Below are positions 51,039 through 61,566 of a stretch of DNA of 64,000 bases, piece after piece. The first letter of the stretch is position 1. The number at the start of each line of letters is the position of its first letter. Source of the DNA: Dokdonella_A sp046347015 (GTDB lineage: Bacteria; Pseudomonadota; Gammaproteobacteria; Xanthomonadales; Rhodanobacteraceae); the NCBI GenBank assembly GCA_046347015.1, contig JAXMHA010000001.1, positions 209,014-273,013 on the forward strand, given 5' to 3'. The translations under genes and the position numbers were made by a program. The notes below the pieces were generated by a model. It did no database searches. It was given only the letters and a program-made list of their open reading frames with translations, and had not been told where the DNA came from.

Positions 51039-51812
51039 ATGAAACACGACGGACCCCGCCCGTTGGCCGGACGCACGATCGTGCTGACCCGCCCGGTCGG
51101 CGATGCGCGGACGCTGGTCCGCGCGGTGCGCAGGCTCGGCGGCCGGCCGGTCGTATTGCCGGGTTCGTCGCTCCGCGCCGTAGCGGAACCGCCGACCGGG
51201 CTGCGCGTTCCCGCCGACATCAGGATCTACTTGAGCCCTGCGGCCGTTCGCTTCGCATCCCGGTTCGATGCCGGCCAGCCGGCGACGCGCACGCGCATCG
51301 TGCTGGCGCCGGGCGCCGCGACGGTGCGCGCGCTGCACCGCCGCGGCATCGACGCGCGCTGTCCCGTGCGGTTCGACAGCGAAGGCCTGCTCGAACTGCC
51401 GGAACTGAAGGCGGTGCGCGGCAAACGCGTGGTCCTGATCGGCGCGCCGGGTGGGCGCGACGTGCTGGCGAATGCGCTGCGTGGACGCGGCGCCGTCGTC
51501 ACGTTCGCCGTGGTGTACCAGCGCTGCGCGCCACGCCTGACGCGACGGCATGCCGATGCGCTTGCCGATGCGCCGTCGCCATGGATCACGCTGCTGTCGA
51601 GCGCCGCTGCGTTGGCGCATCTCGCCGGAGTCTTGCCGGCGGGCCTCGTGCAGCGCTGGCGCGGCCAGGCGATGGTCGTCAGCAGCGAACGGCTCGCGGC
51701 GATCGTCCACGCCGCCGGATTCCGGTCGGTGGCCGTCGCGGCGTCGGCGGCGCCCGCGGCGTTGCTCGCCACGGCCGCGGACGTTGCCGCGCGGCGGAGA
51801 AAAACGCGTTGA
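51039..51812 (+). CDS. hemD: Uroporphyrinogen-III synthase
   Basis: A 257-residue HemD, which closes the linear hydroxymethylbilane tetrapyrrole in heme synthesis. The family is poorly conserved. GRTIVLTRPVGDARTLV at the N-terminus, RIYLSPAAVRFASR, GKRVVLIGAPGGRDVLANAL and WITLLSSAAALAHL all fit the two-domain fold. The following hemX and hemY genes confirm it. There is no Shine-Dalgarno: TACCAT (51025-51030) ends 8 nt before ATG 51039. Confidence 0.9.
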   Translation: MKHDGPRPLAGRTIVLTRPVGDARTLVRAVRRLGGRPVVLPGSSLRAVAEPPTGLRVPADIRIYLSPAAVRFASRFDAGQPATRTRIVLAPGAATVRALHRRGIDARCPVRFDSEGLLELPELKAVRGKRVVLIGAPGGRDVLANALRGRGAVVTFAVVYQRCAPRLTRRHADALADAPSPWITLLSSAAALAHLAGVLPAGLVQRWRGQAMVVSSERLAAIVHAAGFRSVAVAASAAPAALLATAADVAARRRKTR

Positions 51813-51831
51813 AAACCGCTAGCATGGCCGC

Positions 51832-53046
51832 ATGGCTGAGCCGCCGGTCGACACCGACACGAATTTCGCCGAAGTGGGTGCGCCGGATCGCGAGCCTCGA
51901 TCCCGGGGTGGCTGGCTCACGGCGCTGATCGCACTCGTCGCGATCATCGTCGCCGGCATCGCGTTGTGGCAGGCGCACCGTGCCGAGCAGGGCATCACGC
52001 AGGCGGGCACCGCATTGCGCGGCGACTTCGCCGATCACGTCGAGGCCCTGCAGCGCACGGTCGACCAGCGCAAGCGCGAATTCGACACGTTGCGCGCCCG
52101 GTTCGCCGATGCCGACAGCGTCGACAAGGGCATCCGCAGCGAACTGCTGAGCCTGTCGGACCGGTCGCGCCGCCTCGAGGACGCAGTCGCGAACCTCGCC
52201 GACCAGCGCGTCAGCGGCCGCGACGCACTGGCCGCGAACGAGGCCGAGTTCCTGCTGCAGCTCGGCAACGAACGGTTGAAGCTGTTCCGCGACGCGGATG
52301 GCGCGCTCGCCGCATACCGCCTTGCCGATTCCGCGCTCGCGTCGGCCGCCGACCCGGCGTTCACGTCGGTGCGCCAGACGATTGCGGATGAAATGCATGC
52401 GGTGGCGGCCGCGAAGCCGGCCGACGTCACCGCGACGCTGACCGCGCTCGAACACTTGCGCGACGGCTTGGCGGCGTTGCCGCCGCGCCAGCACGTCGCG
52501 CCCGCAGCGTCGGCGGAGCCGCCATCGCGCGTCGCGAAGCTGTTCGGCCGCTTCGTCCAGATCGAGCGGGACAGTGGACGCGACGAGGCGGCGCGCACGC
52601 CGGAACTCGATCGCGCGCTCGCCGGCATCGACATCCGTGCCGCCGAAGCGGCGCTGCTCGCCCGCGATCCGGCCGCGTGGAAAGCCGCGCTCGCCCGCGT
52701 CCGCGCCGACCTCACCGGCGCGTTCGATGCCGGCGACGGCAACGTCAAGGCGAGCGTTGCGGTCGTCGACCGGCTGTCGCAAACGCCGCTCGCGCCCTCG
52801 CTGCCGGAGCTCGGCATGGCGCTGCAGGAACTGCGCAACCTGCGCACGACGCGCGCGCTGGCGCAGCCACCTCCGGCGGCGCCGGCACCAGCGTCCGGAA
52901 CGCCAGAGGTTCCGGCCAATCCCGCGCCGCCGAACACGGCGACACCACCCGCGCAGACGATCGCGCATCCGCGTCGCTTGCCGCCGCCGGCCGAACCGAA
53001 ATCATCGCAGCCGTCGCCGATGCCGCCAGCGGGGTCGGGTCCGTGA
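51832..53046 (+). CDS. hemX: HemX family membrane protein
   Basis: A 404-residue HemX protein (often mislabelled uroporphyrinogen methyltransferase). It has a short cytoplasmic N-terminus, one membrane helix (about 27-46: GGWLTALIALVAIIVAGIAL), a long coiled coil (residues 50-130) and a helical periplasmic domain (EAEFLLQLGNERLKLFRDAD). A Pro-rich C-terminus ends the chain. The role is unknown but linked to heme synthesis by gene order. Its stop overlaps the hemY start (GTGA). Confidence 0.9.
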   Translation: MAEPPVDTDTNFAEVGAPDREPRSRGGWLTALIALVAIIVAGIALWQAHRAEQGITQAGTALRGDFADHVEALQRTVDQRKREFDTLRARFADADSVDKGIRSELLSLSDRSRRLEDAVANLADQRVSGRDALAANEAEFLLQLGNERLKLFRDADGALAAYRLADSALASAADPAFTSVRQTIADEMHAVAAAKPADVTATLTALEHLRDGLAALPPRQHVAPAASAEPPSRVAKLFGRFVQIERDSGRDEAARTPELDRALAGIDIRAAEAALLARDPAAWKAALARVRADLTGAFDAGDGNVKASVAVVDRLSQTPLAPSLPELGMALQELRNLRTTRALAQPPPAAPAPASGTPEVPANPAPPNTATPPAQTIAHPRRLPPPAEPKSSQPSPMPPAGSGP

Positions 53047-54299
53047 AGCGCTGGGTGCTCGCCTTGATCGTGCTGGCGCTGATCATCGTGATCGGCGCCG
53101 GGCTGTATTGGCTCGGCTCCGATCCCGGGTTGCTGACGGTCCGCTGGCGAGGCTGGGCGGTCGAGACGACCGTCGTCTTCGCCGTCGCGGCCGTCCTCGT
53201 GGTCTGGATCCTCGTCGCGATCGCCTGGCGCATCGTGCGCTGGCCGTTGCGCGCATGGACCCGCGCCGTGCGCGCACGCGCCGATGCGCATCTCGCGAGC
53301 GGACTCTCGGCGTTGGCCGAAGGGCGTTACCGTCACGCCGAGCGTGACCTCGACAAGGCTTCGCGGCACGCCGCGGTGCGCACCCCGGCCTTGATCGCGC
53401 TCGCGCAGGCGGCCCACGCCGGCGGCGCCGGGTCGCGCGCCGAGCAGGCGCTCGGTGAAGTCGAGGCATCGACCGCGCCGGGCGCATTGGCGATGCGCGC
53501 GAATTTCCTCTGCGACGACGGCCATTCCGCCGAAGCGCTGACATTGCTGAAACCCGGCGCGGAAGCCGGCACGCTGACGCCGCGCGGCTGGCAGACGCTG
53601 ATCGACGCGGCGCTCTCGGAAGGCGACATCGCGACCGCGCGTGCGGCGCTGGCGCCGCTTGCGCGCAGCCAGGCCTTGCCGGCGGACGTGCTCGCGCGGC
53701 TCGAGTCGCGCGTCTATCGCGCGGCCTTGCCGAATGCCGCCGATACGGGGGAACTCGACGGCCTCTGGCGCGAACTCGACCGTGCGCAGCAATCCGATCC
53801 GGCGCTGGTGGAAGCCTTCGCACGCCGCGCGACTTCGCTTGGCCGCACGCTGGCCGCGATGGACGCGATCGAATCGGCACTGCGGCAGCAATGGAGTTCC
53901 GCGCTGGTGCGCTGCTACGGCGAGCTTGGCGCGACCGACGTCGCGTCACGCCTGCGCACCGCAAGCGGCTGGCTCGCGCAGCATCCGGACGATCCGGCGC
54001 TGCTGACGACACTCGGCCGGCTGCACGTCGCGCAACGCGAGTTCGAGTCGGGCGGCGATCTCCTCGAGCGCGCCCTCGCGCGCGGCGCGGAGCCGTCCGC
54101 TTGGGAAGCCCTCGGCGATTGCCGCCGCGGCGAAGGCGATCCCGCCGGCGCCGCGACGTGCTACCTCAACGCGTTGCGGCTCGCCCGCGGCGAGGCGACG
54201 CTCGAACTGCCGCCGGGACCCGAGTCGTCGAGCGTCCGCTCGGCCATTGCCGAGGAACGCAGCGAACTCGGCGTGCCGCGATTGCCCGGCGTGCGCTGA
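53043..54299 (+). CDS. hemY: HemY family TPR protein of heme biosynthesis
   Basis: A 418-residue inner-membrane HemY_N protein. Two N-terminal membrane helices (VLALIVLALIIVIGAGLYWL and TTVVFAVAAVLVVWILVAIA) are followed by a cytoplasmic/periplasmic array of TPR-like helical repeats from about residue 85. It acts near protoporphyrin/heme handling in gammaproteobacteria (not the oxygen-dependent HemY oxidase). Starts at GTG 53043, overlapping the hemX stop, so hemD-hemX-hemY form one operon. Confidence 0.92.
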   Translation: MKRWVLALIVLALIIVIGAGLYWLGSDPGLLTVRWRGWAVETTVVFAVAAVLVVWILVAIAWRIVRWPLRAWTRAVRARADAHLASGLSALAEGRYRHAERDLDKASRHAAVRTPALIALAQAAHAGGAGSRAEQALGEVEASTAPGALAMRANFLCDDGHSAEALTLLKPGAEAGTLTPRGWQTLIDAALSEGDIATARAALAPLARSQALPADVLARLESRVYRAALPNAADTGELDGLWRELDRAQQSDPALVEAFARRATSLGRTLAAMDAIESALRQQWSSALVRCYGELGATDVASRLRTASGWLAQHPDDPALLTTLGRLHVAQREFESGGDLLERALARGAEPSAWEALGDCRRGEGDPAGAATCYLNALRLARGEATLELPPGPESSSVRSAIAEERSELGVPRLPGVR

Positions 54300-54412
54300 C
54301 GGCGCAGCGCCCGGCAATCGGTGCTGAGCGCAGCGAACCCCGGCATCTCCCGAAGCAAAGCTTCCGCTCTTCGAGCGGTCTCAAGAAGTGCTTTCGCTCA
54401 CTGCGTGAGCGA

Positions 54413-54852
54413 GCCACTTTTGTTTCGGCAAAAGTGGCCAAAACCATTGGCGCTGGGCGCACGGGCCGCCGTGATCGCGGCAACGCGTCCCCAAGCTTCT
54501 CGCCGAATGGCGGCCGCGCCGAACTCGCGCATCCGGTGCACCTCTGCGAGCAGTTGCCCTGGGCCACGAGGCCGGTGGCCACCAGCGAAGCAGGCCGCCT
54601 GGCATGCTGCATCCTCGCCTTCGAACAGGGGATCGGTGAAGTCGTAGCCGAGCCGGCCGCGTCGATAATCGCGCGCGTGCGGCCGAGGCGGGCCTACGCC
54701 GCGTGGGTGCTCGCTGGCGGCATGGCGCGCAGTTCCCGCACCGGCGCGGGCGCGGCGGTGACCGCCGAGGGCAGGCGCCGTGACCGGATGCTCGGCGGCC
54801 TGTGCGCCCAGCGCCATCGGCTTTGGTTACTTTCCCCGTAAGGAAAGCAACC
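54413..54852. repeat. Inverted-repeat-bounded intergenic element with hairpin ends
   Basis: Left end: perfect hairpin GCCACTTTTG (54413-54422) / CAAAAGTGGC (54429-54438). From 54438 a 33-bp arm runs to 54470. Its inverted copy, with about four mismatches, is at 54794-54826 and leads into a second hairpin GGTTACTTTCC (54825-54835) / GGAAAGCAACC (54842-54852). The interior of about 320 bp shows no credible gene on either strand. Flanks 54300-54412 and 54853-54935 also lack genes, but share short pieces such as GAGCGAGC and TGTTTCG with the left end. Confidence 0.75.
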
Positions 54853-54935
54853 CGCGCTAAGCGTGGAAGCTTCGCTCGAGCCGCCCGGAAGAGCGAGCTT
54901 CTGTTTCGTGCTGCGTGCAGCGCGTGAACCCGCAG

Positions 54936-55978
54936 CTAGCGCTCGTCGATGCCGGCGCGCTTGCCGAGGATCGCCGCGATGACATCCGGTGCGTACTCGA
55001 ACGAGTCGAAGGAAAAGCCGGCCCTCGGGCAGTCCGGCGGCGACGAACAGGTGCCGGCCGGCGTCGATCAGCGCCGGGGGTCAACTGGTGTACACGTCGA
55101 ACGCCGCGAGGTCGGGCTGATCTTCGAGCACCGCTTCGTGCACGAAACCGGCGCGCAGGTTGCCGGCACGCGACGGATCGGCAATGACCGGAATGAAGCG
55201 AAAGCCGGGATCGTCCGCGGCCCAGCCTTCCGGGACCGTGCGCAGGTACAGGTCCGCGGCGTGCGGGCGCCCCAGTAGAGCGTCACGCCGGCGCGGCGCG
55301 AGCCGAGGTGGCGGAAATGCTCGATGATCGCCTTGATCGGCGCGAAGCTCGGTGCCGCCCGCGACCATCAGCAGCGGCCAGTTCGGCTGTCCTCGCGCGG
55401 CACGAACGCCGGAGCGGCCCTCGGCGTGGACGATCGCTCCGACGTGGCCTTCGTCGAACACCCACGACGTGAAGCCGCCACCCGCGACGTGGCGCACATG
55501 CAGTTCGAGGTGGTCACCGGCGGCGCATTCGCGATCGAGAACGCGCGCCGGCGCCCGTCGTTGAGCAGGGGATGTCGAGGTACTGGCCGGGCAGGCGGCG
55601 TACCGCTCGCCGCGCGCGCTCAGCAGCATCAGGCGCACGACGTCATGGTTGAGGAATGCCTTGTCGACCGCCGCGTCAGCCGCTTGCGCGGCATGTCGGC
55701 CACGCTGGCCACTTCGCGCGCCGCGATGACGAGGTCGGTCACCGGTACCGGCTCGGCACAGCAGCACCCAGCGCTCGCGCGCTCGGCCGCGTCGAGCGCG
55801 CTCGGCGGATGCGCGCAGAAGCACTCGCTCGAGCAGCGTCGCCTTGCAGCTTCCGCACGCGCCGGCGAGGCACGAGCATGGCAACGCGACGCTTTCGGCG
55901 CGGCGCGCGCCCTCGAGCACCGTCTCGCCCGGACGGACGCGAAACGCTTGCCGCTCGCCCGGGTGACGGTTCGAACAC
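54936..55978 (-). pseudogene. 2Fe-2S/FAD reductase (CDP-6-deoxy-delta-3,4-glucoseen reductase-like), frameshifted
   Basis: Plant-type ferredoxin plus FNR-like flavin reductase. The N-terminal iron-sulfur domain shows RVRPGETVLEGARRAES and the ligand set CxxxxCxxC (in SCLAGACGSCKATLLER). The FAD/NAD part shows HLELHVRHVAGGGFTSWVFD, LLMVAGGT, GWAADDPGFRFIPVIADPS and AFDVYTS. A final helix (DSFEYAPDVIAAILGKRAG in another frame) ends at stop 54936-54938. Intervening stretches drop into other frames, and the total length is not a multiple of three. GTG 55978 is a possible start. Either a broken gene or local sequence error. Confidence 0.7.
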
Positions 55979-56095
55979 GCGAAGGATTTCGGAAGGGAGG
56001 TCCGCGATTGTCGCCGAAACCCGCCTTGCCGGGCGACTCGCGGACCTCGCCGGTCGCGGCGCTATAGTCGCTGGCGGACGAAAGGAGCGTACGGC

Positions 56096-56504
56096 ATGCC
56101 GGACAGCGCGATTGATCTGCAGGACATCAACCGTCGCACGGCACGATGCTCGAACACCTCGGCATCGTCGTGGCCGAAATCGGCGATGATTTTCTTCGTG
56201 GCACGCTGCCGGTCGACGCGCGCACGAAACAGGTGTTCGGCCTGTTGCACGGTGGCGCCTCGGTCGCATTGGCGGAAACCTCAAAGCTCCGCGCATGCTG
56301 AGCGTCGGTCCGGAAGAAACAGTCGTCGGCCTCGACATCAACGCGAATCACCTGCGCAGTGACGGGCGGCGTCGTCACTGGACCAGTGGTTCTTCCACAT
56401 CGGGCGAACGACGCGTGGGAAATCCGCATCGACGACGAACGCGGCCGGCGGGTCGCGATCTCGCGCCTGACGCTCGCCGTCATTGCGCGCCTGCCGACAC
56501 ATGA
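56096..56504 (+). pseudogene. PaaI-family hotdog thioesterase, frameshifted
   Basis: A short PaaI/YdiI-type thioesterase. The ATG has an AAAGGAG Shine-Dalgarno and MPDSAIDLQDIN follows. After a shift near 56135 the chain continues MLEHLGIVVAEIGDDFLRGT, then PVDARTKQVFGLLHGGASVA (catalytic-loop Gly-Gly), ETVVGLDINANHLR and a last segment WEIRIDDERGRRVAISRLTL. Pieces lie in at least three frames. TATAGT at 56063-56068 may be its -10. Family members hydrolyse aryl- or menaquinone-pathway acyl-CoAs; the substrate here is unknown. Confidence 0.7.
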
Positions 56505-57441
56505 CCCGAGCGATCGCCGGCGACACGCCGTATGCGTTCCGGGTGCCGGACGTCGTGCTCGACGCAGTCGAGGCGGCCGGCTTCGTCCCGGACGGACGCC
56601 TACTCGCGCTGCCGAGTTACGAAAACCGCGTCTATCAGGTCGGCGTCGAGGCAGGGCTGCCGCTGGTCGCGAAGTTCTGCTCGGCCCGCGCGCTGGAGCG
56701 CAGCGGCGATCGGCGAGGAGCACGTTCGCCCGCGAACTCGCAGATGCCGAACTGCCGATCGTCGCGCCGCTCGACATTGCCGGCCGCACGCTGTTCGAAT
56801 CCGGAGGATTCCGGTACGCCCTGTATCCGCGTCGGCGGCCGCGCGCCGGAACTCGAATCGGCCGATCACCTCGCGGTGGATGGCGGTTGGCCCGTTTGCA
56901 CGGCGTCGTACAGCCGCAGGCGGTCTGCCGCGCGGGATCGATCGATGCCGACACGATGGTGCGCGCCGCGGCGCGCGCCGCGCTTGCATCCGGGCTCGTC
57001 CTGAGCCGCTGGCCGCTGCGTACCGGAACTGGACCGGCGCGATTGCCGCGATGGTCGATGCGCGATTCGCCGCGGCCGCGCCGGCGCTATTGCGCCTGCA
57101 CGGCGATTGCCACGCCGGCAATGTGTTGTGGACCGAGGCCGGGCCCGTGTTCGTCGACCTCGACACCCGGATGGGACCGGCGGTGCAGGACGGTGGATGC
57201 CGCGCCGTCGGATATCGGCGCTGTCCGCGCTGCTCGAAGGCCATGCGCCGAGTTCCGGGATTTCGATGGCGGCGAACTCGCGCTGGTCGCACCGCTCCGG
57301 ACGATGCGGCAAATCCATTGGGCCGCTGGGTCGCCGCGCGCTGGCGGGGATCCGGCGTTCCCGCACGCATTTCCGCAGGTCGGCGAAGCCTGCTGGTGGG
57401 AGCAGCACCTGATCGACCTTGCCGAAGCCGGCCGCCCTGCG
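56501..57441 (+). pseudogene. srkA: Stress response Ser/Thr kinase SrkA (YihE), frameshifted
   Basis: Aminoglycoside-phosphotransferase-fold kinase. RLLALPSYENRVYQVGVEAG and LVAKF give the ATP-binding lobe. ARELADAELPIVAPLDIAGR and ESGGFRYALYP follow in another frame. The catalytic loop LRLHGDCHAGNVLW and the metal-binding FVDLDTRMGPAVQD are intact in a third. ELALVAPLRTMRQIHWAA ends the fold. Comparison by eye suggests single insertions and loss of one CG from CGCG runs near 56724 and 56830. In E. coli SrkA protects from stress-induced death. Confidence 0.75.
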
Positions 57442-57518
57442 GGACGGGTGAATCGTCATGTGGGGCCGATGCCGGGCCACGTTGCGCCGCGGCATCGTTT
57501 CGTTACCATGATCCGGCC

Positions 57519-58360
57519 ATGGATCAACGCATCGCACCGCCGTTGGACACCGCGCACGACGTGCCCGGCGCCGCCGCGATACCTGGTCCTGCACGCCGCA
57601 GCTCGTGTTGCACCTCGCCATCGCGGCGCCTCTCGCGCTGCTGGTGCTGAACCCGGTCGCCGAGCGCATCCACGTCGGCGGCACGACACTCGAGAAGGCG
57701 TCGATCCGCTTGCGGGTCGGCGCGCCTGGTGCGACCTCGGCTTCCGCATCCGCCGCTTCGGTCAACCGCTGCCGGGCGCGACGCTGTACGTCGCCAACCA
57801 CATTTCCTGGCTCGACATCGAGCATGCACGCCGGGGCGCCGTCCGGGTCAGCTTCGTCGCGAAAAGCGAGATCGCCCACTGCCCCCTGATCGGCTGGCTG
57901 GCGGCACGGGCGTGGAACGGATCACCTGGCGCGGCAGCACCGATTCCTGCACGTGGTCATGCGCAACGTGGTCGAGCGCCTGCACGAAGGCGATCGGCGT
58001 GTTTCCGGCAGCGGCCACGGCGACGGCGTCGGCACGTTCCACGCGCGCACGCCCGCCCAGACCGCGTCGACGCCGGCGTGCCGGTGCAGCCGGTGGCGCT
58101 GCGGTACGGGCGCAATGGCAAGCTCGACCCGCGCGTTCCGTTCGGCCGCAACGAGAGCTTCTTCGCCAACGGCATCCGCGTCCTCGGTGGCCCGGCGCGC
58201 GACGCCGAAGTGCACTACCTCGTGCTGGTTCCGGCGACGCCCGAGGCGCGCCGCAAGATGGCGGAGGAAAGCCGCGCGCGGATCATCGCCGTAGCGCCGA
58301 CGGCGGGCGGCGCTGTTCCAAGGCCGAGCGCGCTACCCCGCGCATCGATCAAGCCGGCCG
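57519..58360 (+). pseudogene. 1-acyl-sn-glycerol-3-phosphate acyltransferase (PlsC-like), frameshifted
   Basis: Membrane-associated acyltransferase that would make phosphatidic acid. The N-terminal MDQRIAPPLDTAHDV opens one frame, and LHLAIAAPLALLVLNPVAER gives the membrane helix in another. The catalytic motif NHISWLD (H-x4-D) follows, then FVAKSEIAH, SLHVVMRNVVERLHEGD-like sequence and GVPVQPVALRYGRNGKLDP. The pieces are in order and co-linear, but need several shifts to join. The exact 3' end is uncertain. Confidence 0.7.
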
Positions 58361-59374
58361 ATGTCCCGCGGCGCGGACTTCCATGCCGTGGTTGCTGCGC
58401 AACTGGCATCGTCTCGGCTGGTGCTGGCGTCGAGCGGGTTGCGACGCCACCTGCTCGCCGGACGATTTCGCGCACTCGAGGCCGATGCCGTCGAGCACGT
58501 GCTCGCCGACTGCGGTGCCTATGCGCGGCTGCAAGGTTTCCACTCCGCGCAGACGGGTGGCCGCAGGCATCGCGGACCTGCCGCAGCAGCGCACGGTTAA
58601 AGGCAGCGCGCGCTCGACCCGCGATGTTCTCACCGGAGCCTGGCTGCTGGCCGATGGCTTCGACGTGTTCCGGCTCAACTTCCGCGACCACGGCGACACG
58701 CACCGCCTCAACCGCGCCTGTTCCACTCGTGCCGGATCGGCGAAGCGGTCGGTGCGGGGCTGCGCGCGATCGAGCAGCGCTTCGCGCCACCGGCGCCCGG
58801 GCTTGCCGGCTATTCGCTCGGCGGCAACTTCGCGCTGCGGATCGCGCCCGGTGCGCCGGCCGCGGGCATCGCGCCCGGCTACGCGCTCGCGGTGTTCGAT
58901 CATCGATCCGGCCGTCGGCCTGCTCGGACTCGAAAGCGGGCCGTGGTTCTACCAGAGCTACCTGCACAAGTGGCGCCGCTCGCGCTGCTGCGCAACGCCT
59001 GCTTCCCCGGACGAACACTACTTCGAACCGCGGGACCTCGCCGGCGACCCGCGCGGGCTGACGCGGGCCCTGGTGCTGCGGCACACCGATTTCGGCCCGC
59101 TCGACAACTACCTCGACGGCTATTCGATCAAGACCGGCTGGCCGGCCGCGGTGCCGGCGACGATCCTCACGGCGGCCGACGATCCGGTGATCCCGTCCGC
59201 AACTTCCGCGCATTGTGGCTGCCGCCGACCGTCGAACTCGACATCACGGCGCACGGCGGGCACGGTGATCTATCAGCGACTGGCGCCTGCACACGTTCGC
59301 GGCCGGCTACATCGCGCAGCGCATGGCCTCGCCACCTCGACGGGGCCTGGGGCGTCGACGGCAGGATGGCATAA
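58361..59374 (+). pseudogene. YheT-like alpha/beta hydrolase, frameshifted
   Basis: Alpha/beta hydrolase of the YheT/EMB8 type. MSRGADFHAVVAAQLASSRL starts the chain. DGFDVFRLNFRDHGDTHRLN, the nucleophile elbow in LAGYSLGGNFALRIA (partly out of frame), WFYQSYLHKWRR, FPGRTLL/DEHYFEPRDLAGD and TALVLRHTDFGPLDNYLDGYS follow, and the C-terminus is DGAWGVDGRMA. At least four frame changes interrupt it. Probably an esterase; the substrate is unknown. Confidence 0.7.
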
Positions 59375-59500
59375 TGGGCGCCAGTTGAAGGTGCCGCGCG
59401 AGCTCGCCGCGCCGCCTCGATCCTGACCCGCATCGCGACGGCCCTGGTCCGCGGCGCCACGGCGTCCGTGCGACCGTTCGCGCGCGAGACGGGGCCTGCC

Positions 59501-61530
59501 ATGCTGAAGGATTCGATCGAACACTACCGCAACGGCCGCCTGTCCGAGGCCGAGGCCGGCCATCGCGCGTGGCTGGCCGAACACCCCGACGACGCCGACG
59601 CGCTGCACCTGCTCGCCTATTGCGCCAGCAACTCGGCGATACCCGCGACCTGCTGGTCCGCAAGTACAGGCGCCGGACGACCTGCAGGTCGCGTTGGCGC
59701 TGGCGACGATCGCGTTCGGCCGCGAGGAAGTGCTCGCGGACGCCGCCGAGGGTTTCCGCAAGGTCCTCGGCATCGATCCGAACGTGAGTGCCGCACGCAC
59801 CGGACTCAGCTCGCGCAGCTCGAAGCGCGCACCGCCGAAGCCGAGGAGCATTTCCGCGTCGCGCTGCGCGGCGGCGAGGATCCCGCAGGCGCTGGCCACC
59901 TTGCCGGAATCCTGTTCGAGCGCGGCGATCGGGATGGCGCGATGCGCCATGTGACGCGGGCTGCCGACCTTGCGCCGGACGATGCGGCGATCCAGTACGT
60001 GCGCTACCGCGTCCTGATCGAGCATGGCGCGACGGATGCCGGCGAGCGCGCGCTGCGGAACGCACTCGCATGCCGCAGGCGCACTGCCTGCTGGCCGAAC
60101 GCGCGTTGTCGGCCGGGCGCGCGGCGGAGGCGGAAACGCACTACCGCTGCGCGCCGCCCTGGCTACGCGCTTGCGCCATCGGCCTTGCTGATGTTGCCCG
60201 CAACCGGTCGTTTCGACCTGGCGATCGAGGCCGGCCGCGCGGCGCTGGTGATGGCGCCCGCGATCCGGGGAATCCGCCGCTGCTGGCGTGGTCGCTGGCC
60301 CGCACCGGCCGGACCGACGAGGCGCTGGCGCTGTACGACGGGGCTGCCGATGCACCGGATACGACCGGGCGGCAACGCGAGCGGGCGGAGTTCCTGTCCG
60401 TGATCGGCCGCAGCGCCGACGCCCGCGAAGCGTGGCGGTCCGTGGTCGCGGACCATCCGGAAGACCTCGCCGCAGCGAAGCTCGCGCAGATCGACGAGGC
60501 GCAGGGACGGCTCGAGGACGCCGATGCCACCGCGGCCATGGTGCTGACCGCGCTGTCCGGACGATGTTCCCATGCAGTTCATCCGCGTGTTCGCTGCTGC
60601 GCAATGGCGACATGACGCGCGCGCGCGGCTCGAACGTACGGCGACCCGGCGGCCTTGACGGGTTCGCGATGCCGCTGGCACCACCGGCCGCGCGCTCGAT
60701 GGCTCCGGCGATGCGGCCGACGCCGTGAAGGCGTTCGTCGAGGCGCAGCGCGGCGCGCCGTCCTCGGTGCCGTCGCCATCAAGTCCGAACCGCGACGTTC
60801 GAGGCGTTGCGCCCGAGCTGCTGCGGGCGCGTACGCAGGCGCCGGTGCTCCTCGGCACGCCCGGCAGCGGCGTCGAAGCGGTCGCGGCGATGCTCGCCGA
60901 CCAGCCCGCGCCTGCGGTGCTGCGCGACCGTAGACGCCGATCCATCGCGCTGATGAATTCACCAACCACGCCCGCGTCTTCATTGCGGCGCGCTCACCGA
61001 TCGGGTGATCGCGCCGCTGCGCATCGCCGACACGCCGCGCGCTGGTGCGCCGCCAGCGGGACGCATCGATCGTCGACTGGCTGCCGCGTTGGGATGCGCA
61101 CCTCCTGGCATTGTTGCGCCGGGCCATGCCGGGTACGCGCCTCGTCGTCGTGCGACGCGATGCGCGCGACGCGTTGTTGAACTGGCTCGCGTTCGGGGGC
61201 CCGTTCGGGATGCCGTGTCCGGAACCGGACGCTGCGGCGGAGTGGCTGGTGCGGGCGCGCAACCACCTCGAGTTTGCGCGCGACATCGGCGAACCGGCGC
61301 GGGTGTCGGTGATGGCCGACGCGCTGTTCGAAGACCGCCCCGGCGCGCGCGCGGAACTCGCGGCGTTCCTCGGCCTGCCGGGACTCGTCGCCGGGCGCCA
61401 GTTCGCACAGGCCGAGGAAGGCCTCGGGGGCTTGCCGAACCGGTTTCCCGCCGGGCACTGGCAGGCCTACGACGAGGTGCTCGGCGATCCGTTCCGGCGC
61501 CTCGAGGCGGTACTCGAAAGCGCGGCTTGA
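59501..61530 (+). pseudogene. TPR-sulfotransferase fusion, frameshifted in its first three quarters
   Basis: N-terminal tetratricopeptide repeats (MLKDSIEHYRNGRLSEAEAG, AGHRAWLAEHPDDADALHLL, ELEAR...EEHFRVAL pieces) are followed by a sulfotransferase-like C-terminal domain. APVLLGTPGSGVEAVAAMLA resembles the 5'-phosphosulfate loop, and LVVVRRDARDALLNWLAFGG the 3'-phosphate site of PAPS-dependent enzymes. From about 61045 to stop 61530 the frame is clean. Earlier parts jump between all three frames. Such TPR-sulfotransferases are common in this bacterial group; their targets are mostly unknown. Confidence 0.7.
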
Positions 61531-61566
61531 CGGCGCGCGGAATCGATTCGAACCGGGGGACTGACG

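Noticed and set aside
54321..54841. Small ORFs in the inverted-repeat element
   Set aside because: They are composed of the repeat itself, occur on both strands and lack start signals or conserved patterns.
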